NCBI GenBank assembly: GCA_003152015.1
Contig: PLZF01000066.1
Span: forward strand, 1-60,883
Length of the DNA stretch: 60,883 nucleotides
Direction: 5' to 3'
Source of the DNA: Acidimicrobiaceae bacterium
GTDB lineage: Bacteria > Actinomycetota > Acidimicrobiia > Acidimicrobiales > RAAP-2
The translations under genes and the position numbers were made by a program. Shown piece by piece: positions 26,155 through 35,091 of this stretch. The stretch's first letter is position 1; every line of letters begins with the position of its first letter. The notes under the pieces are model-generated. The model did not search any database. It worked only from the letters and a program-made list of their open reading frames with translations, and was not told the origin of the DNA.

Positions 26155-27227
26155 GTCGGCGTTTCCACCCCAGCGAGGCCTTCGGTGTGGACCAGCCTGA
26201 CCACCTCTTCGAGGATGGCCGGGTCGGTTTCGGGCAACACGCCATGGCCCAGGTTGAAGATGTACCCGGGTGTCGTTCCGGCCCGAAGCAGTACCTCCCG
26301 GGTTTCTGCCGCGGCCACCGGCCAGGTGGACAGACAGAGGGCCGGGTCGAGGTTTCCCTGGAGTGCGATGCCGGGCCCGACCCGACGACGGGCGTCGTCG
26401 AGTGGCACCCGCCAGTCCACACCCACCACGCCGCTGCCGGCGGTGGCCATGAGGGGGAGGAGCTCTCCTGTTCCCACACCGAAAAGGATGGTCGGGGTTC
26501 CGGGATGGGAGACCGCCAACTCGGCGAAGAGCCGACGGGTGGCGGGCAGTACCAACTCCTCATAGTGGCGAGGAGTGAGGATCCCAGCCCAGCTGTCGAA
26601 GACCTGGACGGCATCCGCCCCGGCATCGAGCTGCGAACGCAATGAGGCCAGGGCCAGGTCGGTCAACCGGTCGATCAGTGTGTGCCAGAGCCCGGGCTCC
26701 CCATGCATGAGTGCCTTGACCCGGGTGAAGTTTCGGGAAGGACCGCCCTCCACCAGATAGCTGGCCACCGTAAAGGGACCGCCAGCGAATCCGATCAGCG
26801 GAACCGGCAGCTCTTCGGCCAGGATGCGGACGGCCTCGATGACGTACGGCGTATCGATCTCGGGTTCGAGGGGTCGAAGCCGTTGCAAGTCGTCTTTGGA
26901 GGTGAACGGTCGGGACACCACCGGGCCGACACCCGGGACCACGTCGACGCCGAACCCGATGGCGGCGGCGGGAACCACGATGTCGGAGAAGAAGATGGCG
27001 GCATCGGTGTTGTAGCGGGTGACCGGTTGCCGGGTCAGCTTGGCTACCAGTTCGGGTTGGGCAATGGCATCGAGGATGCTGCCCGCGCCCCGCTCTGCCC
27101 GATACTCGGGAAGCGAACGACCGGCCTGACGCATGAACCAGACGGGTACATGGGGGACGCTCTGGCTCCGACACGCCCGGATGAATGCCGAGCCGTCATG
27201 GCGGCCGGAACGAGGTGGAGGCACCAT
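26151..27227 (-). CDS. hemE: Uroporphyrinogen decarboxylase
   Basis: Converts uroporphyrinogen III to coproporphyrinogen III. The N-terminal VPVWFMRQAGRSLPEYR motif and the ITRYNTDAAIFFSDIVVPAAAIGFGVD stretch are diagnostic, followed by GFAGGPFTVASYLVEGG, QVFDSWAGIL, and HGVLPETDP near the end. At 358 residues it is of normal size. It starts 18 nt after the Cdd1-like gene and overlaps hemH by 4 nt. Confidence 0.95.
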   Translation of the reverse strand: MVPPPRSGRHDGSAFIRACRSQSVPHVPVWFMRQAGRSLPEYRAERGAGSILDAIAQPELVAKLTRQPVTRYNTDAAIFFSDIVVPAAAIGFGVDVVPGVGPVVSRPFTSKDDLQRLRPLEPEIDTPYVIEAVRILAEELPVPLIGFAGGPFTVASYLVEGGPSRNFTRVKALMHGEPGLWHTLIDRLTDLALASLRSQLDAGADAVQVFDSWAGILTPRHYEELVLPATRRLFAELAVSHPGTPTILFGVGTGELLPLMATAGSGVVGVDWRVPLDDARRRVGPGIALQGNLDPALCLSTWPVAAAETREVLLRAGTTPGYIFNLGHGVLPETDPAILEEVVRLVHTEGLAGVETPT

Positions 27228-27245
27228 CGGACGCTACTGCCGAGC

Positions 27246-27590
27246 CTACGGTGCGAACGAGTCGGGTTTGGTACGTGCGGCGTCACGTGCCTTGCGGGCC
27301 GGGGTGACGGCCCACCAGGGTTGTGACGGCCCACCCTCTGCGAAGTCGATGATGGCGGCGAACACGTCCCGGACGCACGGGTCATGGCGTACCCCGCCGA
27401 GCTGGCACAGCTCTTCGTAGAGCTGGTCGCCATCCAGGCCGATGGGGTTGTGCGCCTGGTTGATGCCCAATCTGAGCAGGTCCCCGGCGGTGGCCGGACC
27501 GACATTTGGAATTGTCTGAAGCAACGCAGCCGGGTCGATACAGCCTGCAGCCTTGCCTGCAGCCTTGGAGGTATTGCCGGTTGACGCCAT
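27246..27590 (-). CDS. Cdd1-like helix-hairpin-helix protein
   Basis: A 114-residue protein. The core LLQTIPNVGPATAGDLLRLGI is a helix-hairpin-helix DNA-binding motif; the following NPIGLDGDQLYEELCQLGG and HDPCVRDVFAAIIDFAEGG match the pathogenicity-locus Cdd1 family (usual ending DPCVxDVFRxAVYxA). I chose ATG 27590 because the longer frame reads through the divergent helD leader without family similarity. It is the first gene of the heme operon and lies back to back with helD. The role is unknown; a nucleic-acid-binding function is inferred from the HhH. Confidence 0.75.
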   Translation of the reverse strand: MASTGNTSKAAGKAAGCIDPAALLQTIPNVGPATAGDLLRLGINQAHNPIGLDGDQLYEELCQLGGVRHDPCVRDVFAAIIDFAEGGPSQPWWAVTPARKARDAARTKPDSFAP

Positions 27591-27717
27591 GGTCGCAAGT
27601 CTAGGTTCCCGGGCAGTCCGACCCTGATGGAGATGTTGCCGGTCGCGCCGGTTGGAACGGGCGCATACAATCAAGGGTTCCCCTGAGCCGGATGGGGAGG
27701 GCAGAACGGAGGTGCCG

Positions 27718-30123
27718 GTGGGGGTCAAACGCGAGCTACACGCCGAACAGGAGTTCGTCGATATGGCCTACGCGCGTCTCGACGCCATGCGGGATGACGC
27801 CAATTCCATGCTTGGAGGGGTTCTCGACCTGGGGAAGGGTGGAACCTTCCAGTCCCGGACTGAGCGGGACGTGATTGTCCGCACCAGCATGGCCCGACTG
27901 GAACAACTTGACATCGGTGATCAGGCGCTCACCTTCGGGCGGATCGACCGGGTCCTGCCGGACGGGTCAGGCGATGCGGGGATGGCCAACGGCGGTGCCG
28001 ACAGTGGTGCCAACGGCGGTGGCAGTGGCTCTGGCCGCGGGTCAACGGCTGCAGGCTCTTCCAATGGGAACGGCAACGGGACCATCCTTACCGGGGCGGT
28101 ACACAACGGGGCAGTGAACACCGAGGTGTTCCACATTGGGCGGTTGGCGATTCACAGCGCCGACCTCGATCCTCTGGTGGTGGACTGGCGCGCCCCGGTC
28201 GCCGAGCCCTTCTACCGGGCCACCGGGCGCGATCCGCAAGGTCTGGTCCTTCGCCGGCACCTGGCTCTCGACGGCCGTCGGGTGGTCGGTGTCGAAGACG
28301 AACGGTTCCCGATCGGGGGTCTGAACGGAGAGCCGTCGCTACCCAACTTGGGCTCTTCCGACGAAAACGCTGGCGAGTTGATTTTGGGTGATGTCCCGAT
28401 CGGGGGGCCCGCCGCCCTGCTGGCCGCGCTCGACCGAGCCCGTTCTGGTCAAATGACGGACATCGTCTCCACCATCCAGCGCGAACAGGACGAAATCATC
28501 CGCTCACCCCTGTCAGGGGTAATGGTCGTCCAGGGTGGTCCCGGCACCGGGAAGACAGCCGTCGCCCTCCACCGGGCGGCCTATCTCCTCTACACCCACC
28601 GGTTTCCGTTGGAGCGACAGGGGGTGCTGGTCGTTGGGCCCAATCCTCTGTTCCTCCGCTACATCGAACAGGTACTTCCATCTCTAGGGGAGACGGGAGT
28701 GACGCTCTCCACCATCTCGGGTCTGGTCCCGGAGATTCGGGTCAGAGGCAGCGAACCCACCGCGGTGGCTCTCTTGAAGGGCGAAGCCCGAATGGCCAAG
28801 GTCGTAAGGAGGGCGGTTCGGACCCGACAACGACCGCTGGCGGCCGACCTGACCATTCCCTACGGCGCTCTGTTGCTCCGACTGTCCGTCGCCGACACCA
28901 GGGAAATCGTCATCATGGCCCGCCGGCGGCCGGGAACCCACAATGCGCGGCGGCGCCTGGTGTCACGGGCCCTGGTACAGATTTTGGCCGATCGCGCCCG
29001 CCAGACCCAACAGACATTGGGGGCGGGCACGTCGGCGGCGATCACGGCGTTTCCCGGTTACGAAGACCCCTCCGAGCTGTCCGAGGAGGAGTTCGACCTC
29101 GATGACTTCTCGCGCAAGGTCCACCGCGTCCCGGAGTTCGTGGCGGCACTCGACCGGATCTGGCCTCGGCTCTCACCCAACGAACTCCTCCATGATCTGT
29201 TCGGGGCTCCACCCCTGGTGGCGACGGCAGGGAAAAACATCCTGTCCGCCGAAGAACAGGCGCTGCTTCGGCGTCCCCGCTCTGCCTCCTTCGAGGCGGT
29301 GACCTGGACGGCCGCCGATGCCGCGCTGGTCGATGAGGCCCGGCATCTGCTCGGTCCCCGCAACGGCTCGGTGGACGACAGTGGCCATAGCTACGGCCAC
29401 ATCGTGGTGGACGAAGTACAGGATCTGTCGCCGATGCAGTTGCGTATGGTCGCCCGACGATCCTTGTCGGGCTCGATGACCGTCGTGGGCGACATCGCCC
29501 AGGCCACCGCGCCGTGGGCGCCGCGCAACTGGACGGATATCACCGAGCACCTCCCCAGCCGCCGTCAGGCCCGGATGGTCGAGTTGACGGTCAGCTACCG
29601 GACCCCGGCGGAAGTGCTCGAGGTTGCCTCCCGGGTGCTGGCTGTCGCCGCGCCTGAACTGCAGCCGCCCCGGCCCGTGCGTCGAACGGGGAAGCCGCCC
29701 CGGATGGTCCCGGTCGTCGGACCCGACGGAACCACCAGTGGCGTGACCGAGCTCATGTTGGCCGAGCGGGTGGCCACAGAAGCCGCCGCCGAGGTGGCGT
29801 CAATAGCTCCCGGACGGGCGGCGGTCATTGCTCCCGAAGCTTTGATTCCGGCCTTGGCCTCGGCGCTGGTAGACGTTGGTTTTCCGACAGTCGATCCACA
29901 GAACATGCGGAAAGGCGGCCTCTCTGAGCCCCTGGTGCTGCTGGCCGCCGACGCCGTGAACGGTCTCGAGTTCGACTCGGTGGTGGTGGTCGAGCCGGGC
30001 ATCATCGCCGGCGAGACGGCCAGGGGCCTGCGCACCTTGTATGTGGCCCTGACCCGTCCGACCCAGAAATTGATGGTGATCCACCGGACCCCTCTACCTG
30101 CGGCGTTGACCAGCACCAGCTGA
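27718..30123 (+). CDS. helD: HelD, RNA-polymerase-recycling UvrD-like ATPase
   Basis: About 801 residues. HelD releases stalled RNA polymerase from DNA and in mycobacteria may confer rifamycin tolerance. An N-terminal charged region (EQEFVDMAYARLD) leads to the family signature DPLVVDWRAPVAEPFYRATG, the Walker A motif GGPGTGKTAVALHR (about residue 274), the DEAD-box-like VDEVQDLSPMQLRM (about 563), GDIAQATAPWAPRNW, VSYRTPAEVLE, and the C-terminal YVALTRPTQKLMVIHR helicase motif VI. A Gly/Ser/Asn-rich insert sits at about residues 85-125. GTG 27718 is chosen because GGAGG lies 5 nt upstream; GTG 27712 is possible. Divergent from the heme operon. Confidence 0.9.
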   Translation: MGVKRELHAEQEFVDMAYARLDAMRDDANSMLGGVLDLGKGGTFQSRTERDVIVRTSMARLEQLDIGDQALTFGRIDRVLPDGSGDAGMANGGADSGANGGGSGSGRGSTAAGSSNGNGNGTILTGAVHNGAVNTEVFHIGRLAIHSADLDPLVVDWRAPVAEPFYRATGRDPQGLVLRRHLALDGRRVVGVEDERFPIGGLNGEPSLPNLGSSDENAGELILGDVPIGGPAALLAALDRARSGQMTDIVSTIQREQDEIIRSPLSGVMVVQGGPGTGKTAVALHRAAYLLYTHRFPLERQGVLVVGPNPLFLRYIEQVLPSLGETGVTLSTISGLVPEIRVRGSEPTAVALLKGEARMAKVVRRAVRTRQRPLAADLTIPYGALLLRLSVADTREIVIMARRRPGTHNARRRLVSRALVQILADRARQTQQTLGAGTSAAITAFPGYEDPSELSEEEFDLDDFSRKVHRVPEFVAALDRIWPRLSPNELLHDLFGAPPLVATAGKNILSAEEQALLRRPRSASFEAVTWTAADAALVDEARHLLGPRNGSVDDSGHSYGHIVVDEVQDLSPMQLRMVARRSLSGSMTVVGDIAQATAPWAPRNWTDITEHLPSRRQARMVELTVSYRTPAEVLEVASRVLAVAAPELQPPRPVRRTGKPPRMVPVVGPDGTTSGVTELMLAERVATEAAAEVASIAPGRAAVIAPEALIPALASALVDVGFPTVDPQNMRKGGLSEPLVLLAADAVNGLEFDSVVVVEPGIIAGETARGLRTLYVALTRPTQKLMVIHRTPLPAALTSTS

Positions 30124-30228
30124 CACATAATCGACATGGGGTCGTAACCGGACCGTGCCTGAACCGTGCCTGGCTAGGTGAAATGGGCTGGTTCGCCTTT
30201 GGCGCCTGCCATCGACTAGAAATACGCC

Positions 30229-30840
30229 GTGACTCAGGCCCTCGCCATCGAGCCGGCGACCAATCCACGCCAACGCCACCGTCCCGATCGGCCACCGATG
30301 TTGGCCATCGGGGTCATGATCTGGCTCGGCTCAGAAGTGATGTTTTTCAGTGGTCTGTTCGCGGCGTTCTTCACCATCCGAGCCCATGCCTCGGTGTGGC
30401 CGCCGGCCGGGACCAAGCTTGACACGATCCAAGCCGGGATCTTCACGGTCGTTCTGGTGGCGTCGAGCTTTACCATGCAGAAGTCGGTCTGGGACCAGGA
30501 GCGGGGCAATCGGCGGAGCGCCAAGAAGTTCATCGTGGTCACACTGATCATGGGAACCCTGTTTGTGGCCAACCAGTTTTATGAGTGGATCACCCTGTCG
30601 CATGACGCCGCTACCAACCCGACCCACACCGCCTTCGCCTCGCTCTTTTACATCATGAGCGGCCTCCACGGACTCCATGTGACCCTGGGTCTGGTGGCCA
30701 TGATCTTCCTCCTCGGTCGCCTGAAGGGTCCCAAGGGTGACCCGGGCGAGACGGCGGTGTTCCAGGGAGTCAGTTACTACTGGCACTTCGTGGACATTGT
30801 CTGGGTCGGCCTCTTCGTCTGTCTCTTCCTCCTCAAATAG
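30229..30840 (+). CDS. ctaE: Cytochrome c oxidase subunit III
   Basis: A 203-residue membrane protein with five helices, part of the aa3-type oxidase. Motifs include LGSEVMFFSGLFAAFFTIRAH, FYEWITLSHDAATNPTHTAFASLFY, GLHGLHVTLGLVAMIFLL and a final VSYYWHFVDIVWVGLFVCLFLLK. The start is GTG. It is directly followed by qcrC (no spacer), the standard actinobacterial order, which reflects the bcc:aa3 supercomplex. Confidence 0.95.
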   Translation: MTQALAIEPATNPRQRHRPDRPPMLAIGVMIWLGSEVMFFSGLFAAFFTIRAHASVWPPAGTKLDTIQAGIFTVVLVASSFTMQKSVWDQERGNRRSAKKFIVVTLIMGTLFVANQFYEWITLSHDAATNPTHTAFASLFYIMSGLHGLHVTLGLVAMIFLLGRLKGPKGDPGETAVFQGVSYYWHFVDIVWVGLFVCLFLLK

Positions 30841-31740
30841 GTGTCAAGCGGAATGGGTCGAATGTTCAGGGGTCGATATGCCATACCGGCTGCGCTACTG
30901 GCCAGCGTCGGTATTTTCGGGTTGATGGCGTTCTCGCCGTCGGCGGCCCAGGCTGATTCGACCACTCCAACTACTGTGGCGTCCGCCGACGGGGGCTACC
31001 CCTACCCCACACAGACATCGCCCACATCGACGACATCGCCCACATCGTCGGCTCCATCCGGCTACGGCACTGCCAACATCACTCTTCCGGAATCGTTCAT
31101 TGCGCCCGGCCAGGCGCTCTTTGATGCCAGTTGCGCTTCCTGCCACGGTGCAGATGCTGCCGGTACCTCGCGGGCCCCGAACCTGCAGGGGCTGGGCGCC
31201 GGGACTGTAGATTTTTGGGTGTCCACCGGCCGCATGCCCCTGGCCATCTCCAGTGTCCAGGCCGCCCAGAAGCCGTCCCGCTTCAATCGGTCGCAGACCC
31301 TCCAGATCGCCGCCTTTGTGCAGTCGAGAGCGCCTGGAACCGGGATGCCGGTCCCGATCGTCAACCTGAGCGCCGCCAATCTCGAGGCCGGCGGCAGTCT
31401 CTTCACCCTTAACTGCGCGGCATGCCACACCATCACCGGTGCCGGCGACGCCTTGGCCGGCGGGGCCTCCGCCCCGAGCCTCCACCTGGCCACCCCCACC
31501 CAGATCATCGAGGCCATCCGGTCAGGCCCGGGCAACATGCCCCGGTTCAGCGAGGGCAATCTCACCCCCACCGAAGTTCATGACATCGCCGCCTACGTGC
31601 ACGGGGTTATTCAGCATCCCGATGACCGGGGCGGTTTTGGACTCGGAGGGATCGGTCCGGTGGGCGAAGGGTTTGTCGGCCTGCTTGTTGGGGTCGGCCT
31701 GTTGATGCTGGTCTGCTTTTGGATTGGAGAACGTACGTGA
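30841..31740 (+). CDS. qcrC: Cytochrome bc1 complex diheme cytochrome c
   Basis: A 299-residue diheme cytochrome c of the bc1 complex that replaces a soluble cytochrome c. It has an N-terminal signal/anchor helix (AIPAALLASVGIFGLMAFSPSAAQA), a Thr/Ser-rich linker, two heme sites CASCHG and CAACHT, and a C-terminal anchor (GFVGLLVGVGLLMLVCFWIG). GTG is immediately after the ctaE stop. The qcrA gene overlaps its end by 4 nt (GTGA). Confidence 0.95.
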   Translation: MSSGMGRMFRGRYAIPAALLASVGIFGLMAFSPSAAQADSTTPTTVASADGGYPYPTQTSPTSTTSPTSSAPSGYGTANITLPESFIAPGQALFDASCASCHGADAAGTSRAPNLQGLGAGTVDFWVSTGRMPLAISSVQAAQKPSRFNRSQTLQIAAFVQSRAPGTGMPVPIVNLSAANLEAGGSLFTLNCAACHTITGAGDALAGGASAPSLHLATPTQIIEAIRSGPGNMPRFSEGNLTPTEVHDIAAYVHGVIQHPDDRGGFGLGGIGPVGEGFVGLLVGVGLLMLVCFWIGERT

Positions 31741-32702
31741 GCGACGAGTCGCCCAAGGCACCTTCACTTACGTCGGTCTCCCTCGAAGACCCTCACCTGC
31801 AGCCCTACGCCAAGCATCCGGGCCGGGCCGAGGCGCTTGCTGCCGCGGCCATGGTCATCGGCTTCCTCGGTTTCATCGGCTTTGGCATCACCTATTGGAT
31901 AAGCGATCAGACCCAGTGGCAAGCGGCCACTCTCGGTGGCGGCATGCTGGCCTTGGGCGCCGGCGTCATTGCCTGGGGTAAGTACCTGATGGCTCAGGGG
32001 CCGTTCGTCGAGGAGCGTCACGAATTCCACTCCACCGAGGCTGAGCGCGATGCCATGACCGCCGCCATCGTCGAGCGAGGTGGCATGGTGGTCCAGCGCC
32101 GCAAGGTGCTCGGTGGATTGTTTGCTCTGGGCTCCACCGCCATGGGTGTGGTGATTGCCTTTCCGCTCATACGATCGCTGGGTCCGAAACCGGCCGCCTC
32201 CCGTCAGGTCACCAATACCGACGCCTCCCTCTTCGCTACGAACTGGAAGAAGAATTCGCAGTTGGTGACGGCCGAAGGTCGGATCGTCAAGGTGGCCGAC
32301 CTCGATGTTGGTGGCGTATTGACGGTGTTCCCCAAGGGCCACGAAGGATCCTCCCCGGATCAGACGATCCTCATCCGCCTGGCCCAGATCGGTCCCAACG
32401 ACCCCCCGTTCCAACTCGAATCGCCGGGGCGGACTGATTGGGGCGTGCAGGGGTACGTGGCGTATTCAAAGATGTGCACGCACCTCGGGTGCCCTGTCGG
32501 TCTCTACCAAAAGCTGACTCAACAGTTGGTCTGCCCCTGTCATCAGTCGATCTTCAATGTTGCCTCGGGATGCGTTCCCGAGTTCGGCCCCGCCCCCCGA
32601 CCGTTGCCGCAGTTGCCGCTGAAGGTTGACGCTTTCGGCAATCTGCAGTCCCAGAGCGGATACCACCAGGCCATCGGCCCTGGTTTTTGGGAGCGTCCAT
32701 GA
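31737..32702 (+). CDS. qcrA: Cytochrome bc1 complex Rieske iron-sulfur subunit
   Basis: About 321 residues. It has three membrane helices, as in actinobacterial QcrA (MVIGFLGFIGFGITYWI; ATLGGGMLALGAGVIAWG; GGLFALGSTAMGVVIAFPL), then the Rieske domain with both cluster motifs CTHLGCPVG and CPCHQSIF. GTG 31737 overlaps the qcrC stop as GTGA and is preferred to the upstream in-frame ATG at 31719, which lies inside qcrC. The stop overlaps the qcrB start by 4 nt. Confidence 0.95.
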   Translation: MSDESPKAPSLTSVSLEDPHLQPYAKHPGRAEALAAAAMVIGFLGFIGFGITYWISDQTQWQAATLGGGMLALGAGVIAWGKYLMAQGPFVEERHEFHSTEAERDAMTAAIVERGGMVVQRRKVLGGLFALGSTAMGVVIAFPLIRSLGPKPAASRQVTNTDASLFATNWKKNSQLVTAEGRIVKVADLDVGGVLTVFPKGHEGSSPDQTILIRLAQIGPNDPPFQLESPGRTDWGVQGYVAYSKMCTHLGCPVGLYQKLTQQLVCPCHQSIFNVASGCVPEFGPAPRPLPQLPLKVDAFGNLQSQSGYHQAIGPGFWERP

Positions 32703-34183
32703 TCGATAGCTCACTCCGATGGGTCGACGACCGCCTGGGTATCGCCAAGGGCGGCCGGACATTCCTCGACAAGATCTTCCCCGACCACTGGTCTTTCATG
32801 TTGGGGGAAATCGCCCTGTATTCGTTTGTGGTGCTGCTCGGAACCGGTGTGTTCCTGTCGCTGTACTACATTCCCTCCGCCCACGAGATCGTCTATCACG
32901 GCGGCTATCTCCCGCTCCAGGGCCAAAAGGTATCCGAGGCCTATGCCACGTCGGTCGGGCTTTCCTTCGATGTGAAGTCCGGCCTGTTGATGCGCCAGGC
33001 CCACCATTGGTCCGCCGACATCTTCTTGGGCTCGATCGCGGTGCATATGGCTCGGGTGTTCTTCACCGGTGCGTTCCGCAAGCCTCGCGAGTTCAACTGG
33101 ATCGTGGGCGTGACCATGCTGTTGCTGGGCATCGTCAATGGGTTCCTGGGCTACTCCCTCCCCGACGACCTGGTATCCGGTACCGGTATCCGGATCGCCT
33201 ATTCGATCATCGAGTCGGTACCATTGGTCGGCTCCTACCTGGGCTTCTTCCTGTTTGGAGGCAACTATCCGGGCAATGGAATCATCATTCCCAGGTTCTA
33301 CCTCCTGCATGTCCTCATCGTCCCGGCGCTCATCGTCGGGCTCCTGGCTGCCCATCTCGGCCTCCTGGTCAAACAGAAGCACACCCAGTTCAAGGGCAGA
33401 GGGAAGACTGAGCACAACGTGGTCGGGTCGCCGATGTTCCCGACGTTCATGGCCAAGACCACCGGCTTTCTCTTTATGACGACAGCGGTCACCTTCATAT
33501 TGGCCGGTTTCGCCCAGATCAACCCGATCTGGCAGTTCGGGCAGTACGAGCCGTTCCAGATCTCCTACGCCGTCCAACCCGACTGGTACATGGGTTGGCT
33601 CGACGGAACACTGCGAATCATGCCGAGTTGGGAGTTCGTCGGTTGGGGCCACACCATCCCATTAGAGGTTCTGCTTCCCGCGGTGATCTTCCCCGGCATC
33701 ATCTTCAATATCTTCTTCGCCTGGCCGTTCATCGAGTCGAGGCATACCAGGGACCTCGCCTATCACAACCTTCTCGATCGGCCTCGAGATCGTCCAAAGC
33801 GGACTGGCGCCGGCGCCATGATGCTGATGCTGATGTTCATGATCTTCGCCGCATCGTCCACCGACGTGATGGCCAACTTCTTCCAGATCCGACTGAACTC
33901 TGTGTTGTGGTTCTTCCGGATTGCGGTGCCGTTGATACCGGTTATCACCTACTTCGTTACCGTCAAGATCTGCGAAGAGATGGGTGGGGCTGAGGGCATC
34001 GGAAAGCGAAAGCGTCCCAATGTGGTCCATCGGTCCGCCAGCGGTGAGTTCTCGACCGTGCCCGCCGAGGCTCGCCCGGGGGACGGTCACGAGGAGCTCG
34101 AAGCGGTTCCGGTCCCGACCTTCATCGATATGGTGCCGGCCGACCTGGCCACTGGGCCGGGCATACGCCGGGTCATGCGCTGA
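32699..34183 (+). CDS. qcrB: Cytochrome bc1 complex cytochrome b subunit
   Basis: A 494-residue cytochrome b with about eight helices. Heme-ligand histidines are visible in HHWSADIFLGSIAVHMARVFFTG and RFYLLHVLIVPALIVGLLAAHL. The actinobacterial C-terminal extension (FPEWEG-like part replaced by a 60-residue charged tail ending RRVMR) is present. It is the catalytic quinol site of the complex and the target of bc1 inhibitors in mycobacteria. ATG 32699 overlaps qcrA as ATGA. The stop codon is also the first TGA of a TGATC tandem repeat. Confidence 0.95.
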   Translation: MIDSSLRWVDDRLGIAKGGRTFLDKIFPDHWSFMLGEIALYSFVVLLGTGVFLSLYYIPSAHEIVYHGGYLPLQGQKVSEAYATSVGLSFDVKSGLLMRQAHHWSADIFLGSIAVHMARVFFTGAFRKPREFNWIVGVTMLLLGIVNGFLGYSLPDDLVSGTGIRIAYSIIESVPLVGSYLGFFLFGGNYPGNGIIIPRFYLLHVLIVPALIVGLLAAHLGLLVKQKHTQFKGRGKTEHNVVGSPMFPTFMAKTTGFLFMTTAVTFILAGFAQINPIWQFGQYEPFQISYAVQPDWYMGWLDGTLRIMPSWEFVGWGHTIPLEVLLPAVIFPGIIFNIFFAWPFIESRHTRDLAYHNLLDRPRDRPKRTGAGAMMLMLMFMIFAASSTDVMANFFQIRLNSVLWFFRIAVPLIPVITYFVTVKICEEMGGAEGIGKRKRPNVVHRSASGEFSTVPAEARPGDGHEELEAVPVPTFIDMVPADLATGPGIRRVMR

Positions 34184-34210
34184 TCTGATCTGATCTGATC
34201 TGATCTGATC
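34181..34210. repeat. Six copies of TGATC, starting at the qcrB stop codon
   Basis: A perfect pentanucleotide tandem repeat whose first unit begins with the TGA stop of qcrB. Since 5 is not a multiple of 3, the repeats carry a stop in all three frames, making a very tight translation end. Confidence 0.95.
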
Positions 34211-34567
34211 TGGAGTCGGGCCCAACGGCGGCCGATGGTTTCTGTATGGTCGGAGTTGTCATCACCGGGATCGCTGGCACTCTTAGTTCGCTCCACGTCG
34301 CGGCGTATTGGATTTGTCCCGACCACCTCAATTCGGAACATGACCGACACACAGAGTGGCATCTTGCAAGATAGAGAAGCCCCATTCGCTGAGACGTGGA
34401 GCGGAACAGGTATGCGACCTCTCGGCGACGTCACTGAGAGTGACGGTCACCGGAGACGACTTCGACCCCACCTGCCCACCCACCCGCTTGGCGAACAAAC
34501 CCGGCGCCCGCAAAGAATTTAGGGCGGTACCCGTCGGAGAGCGGGTGGCTCGGGCGATGATAGGGGT
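34211..34567. other. Gene-free interval between qcrB and the sigma-factor relic
   Basis: About 357 bases with no recognisable coding signal on either strand. The base composition is less GC-rich than the flanks in places (for example CACAGAGTGGCATCTTGC), and no clear promoter, hairpin or terminator was found. Confidence 0.5.
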
Positions 34568-35091
34568 ATGAGTGGCTCGCCAGCTGTCGTGCCCGATCGG
34601 GGCTCGGAGTTGTTGGCCCTCTACGACCGAGGCTTGTCCCAGGTCATGGCTATCTGTTGCGCCGGTGCAGCGACCCGGCCACGGCTGAGGATCTCATCGC
34701 CGAAACCTTCCTGGCCGCTGTCGCGGTGGTTCACAACGAGGTCCAGACCGAACTGAGTATCCCATGGCTGATCGGGGTGGCCCGTCACAAACTCGTCGAC
34801 CACTGGCGGCGACAAGAACGCCAACAGCGCATGTTGGTACTTATCACCGACGGGATGGAGACGGTCGATGATCCTTGCGGCGTTGAACTCGATGCGACCC
34901 GCGCCCACATGGTGCTGGCTGAACTGGGACCACATCACCAGTCTGTGTTGACGCTCCGCTATCTCGACGGGCTCGGTGTCCCTTAAATCGCCGCGGTCCT
35001 CAAGCGCACAGTGCACGCCACCGAGGCCTTCCTGGTCCGAGCCAGACGGGCCTATCGCCAGGCCTATGAGAGGAGCGACGGCGATGACTGA
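34568..35091 (+). pseudogene. ECF sigma factor, frameshift and nonsense mutation
   Basis: The first frame (from ATG 34568) has GSELLALYDRGLSQV, matching an ECF sigma2 start, and then shifts. The second frame carries LLRRCSDPATAEDLIAETFLAAVAVVHNEVQ and PWLIGVARHKLVDHWRR, both typical of sigma2. A TAA at 34984 interrupts sigma4 inside GLGVP-stop-IAAVLKRTVHATEAFLVRARRAYRQAY, where Glu would be expected. The frame then runs to 35091. An intact gene would be a 170-residue RpoE-like regulator. Two independent lesions argue for decay rather than sequencing error. Confidence 0.82.
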
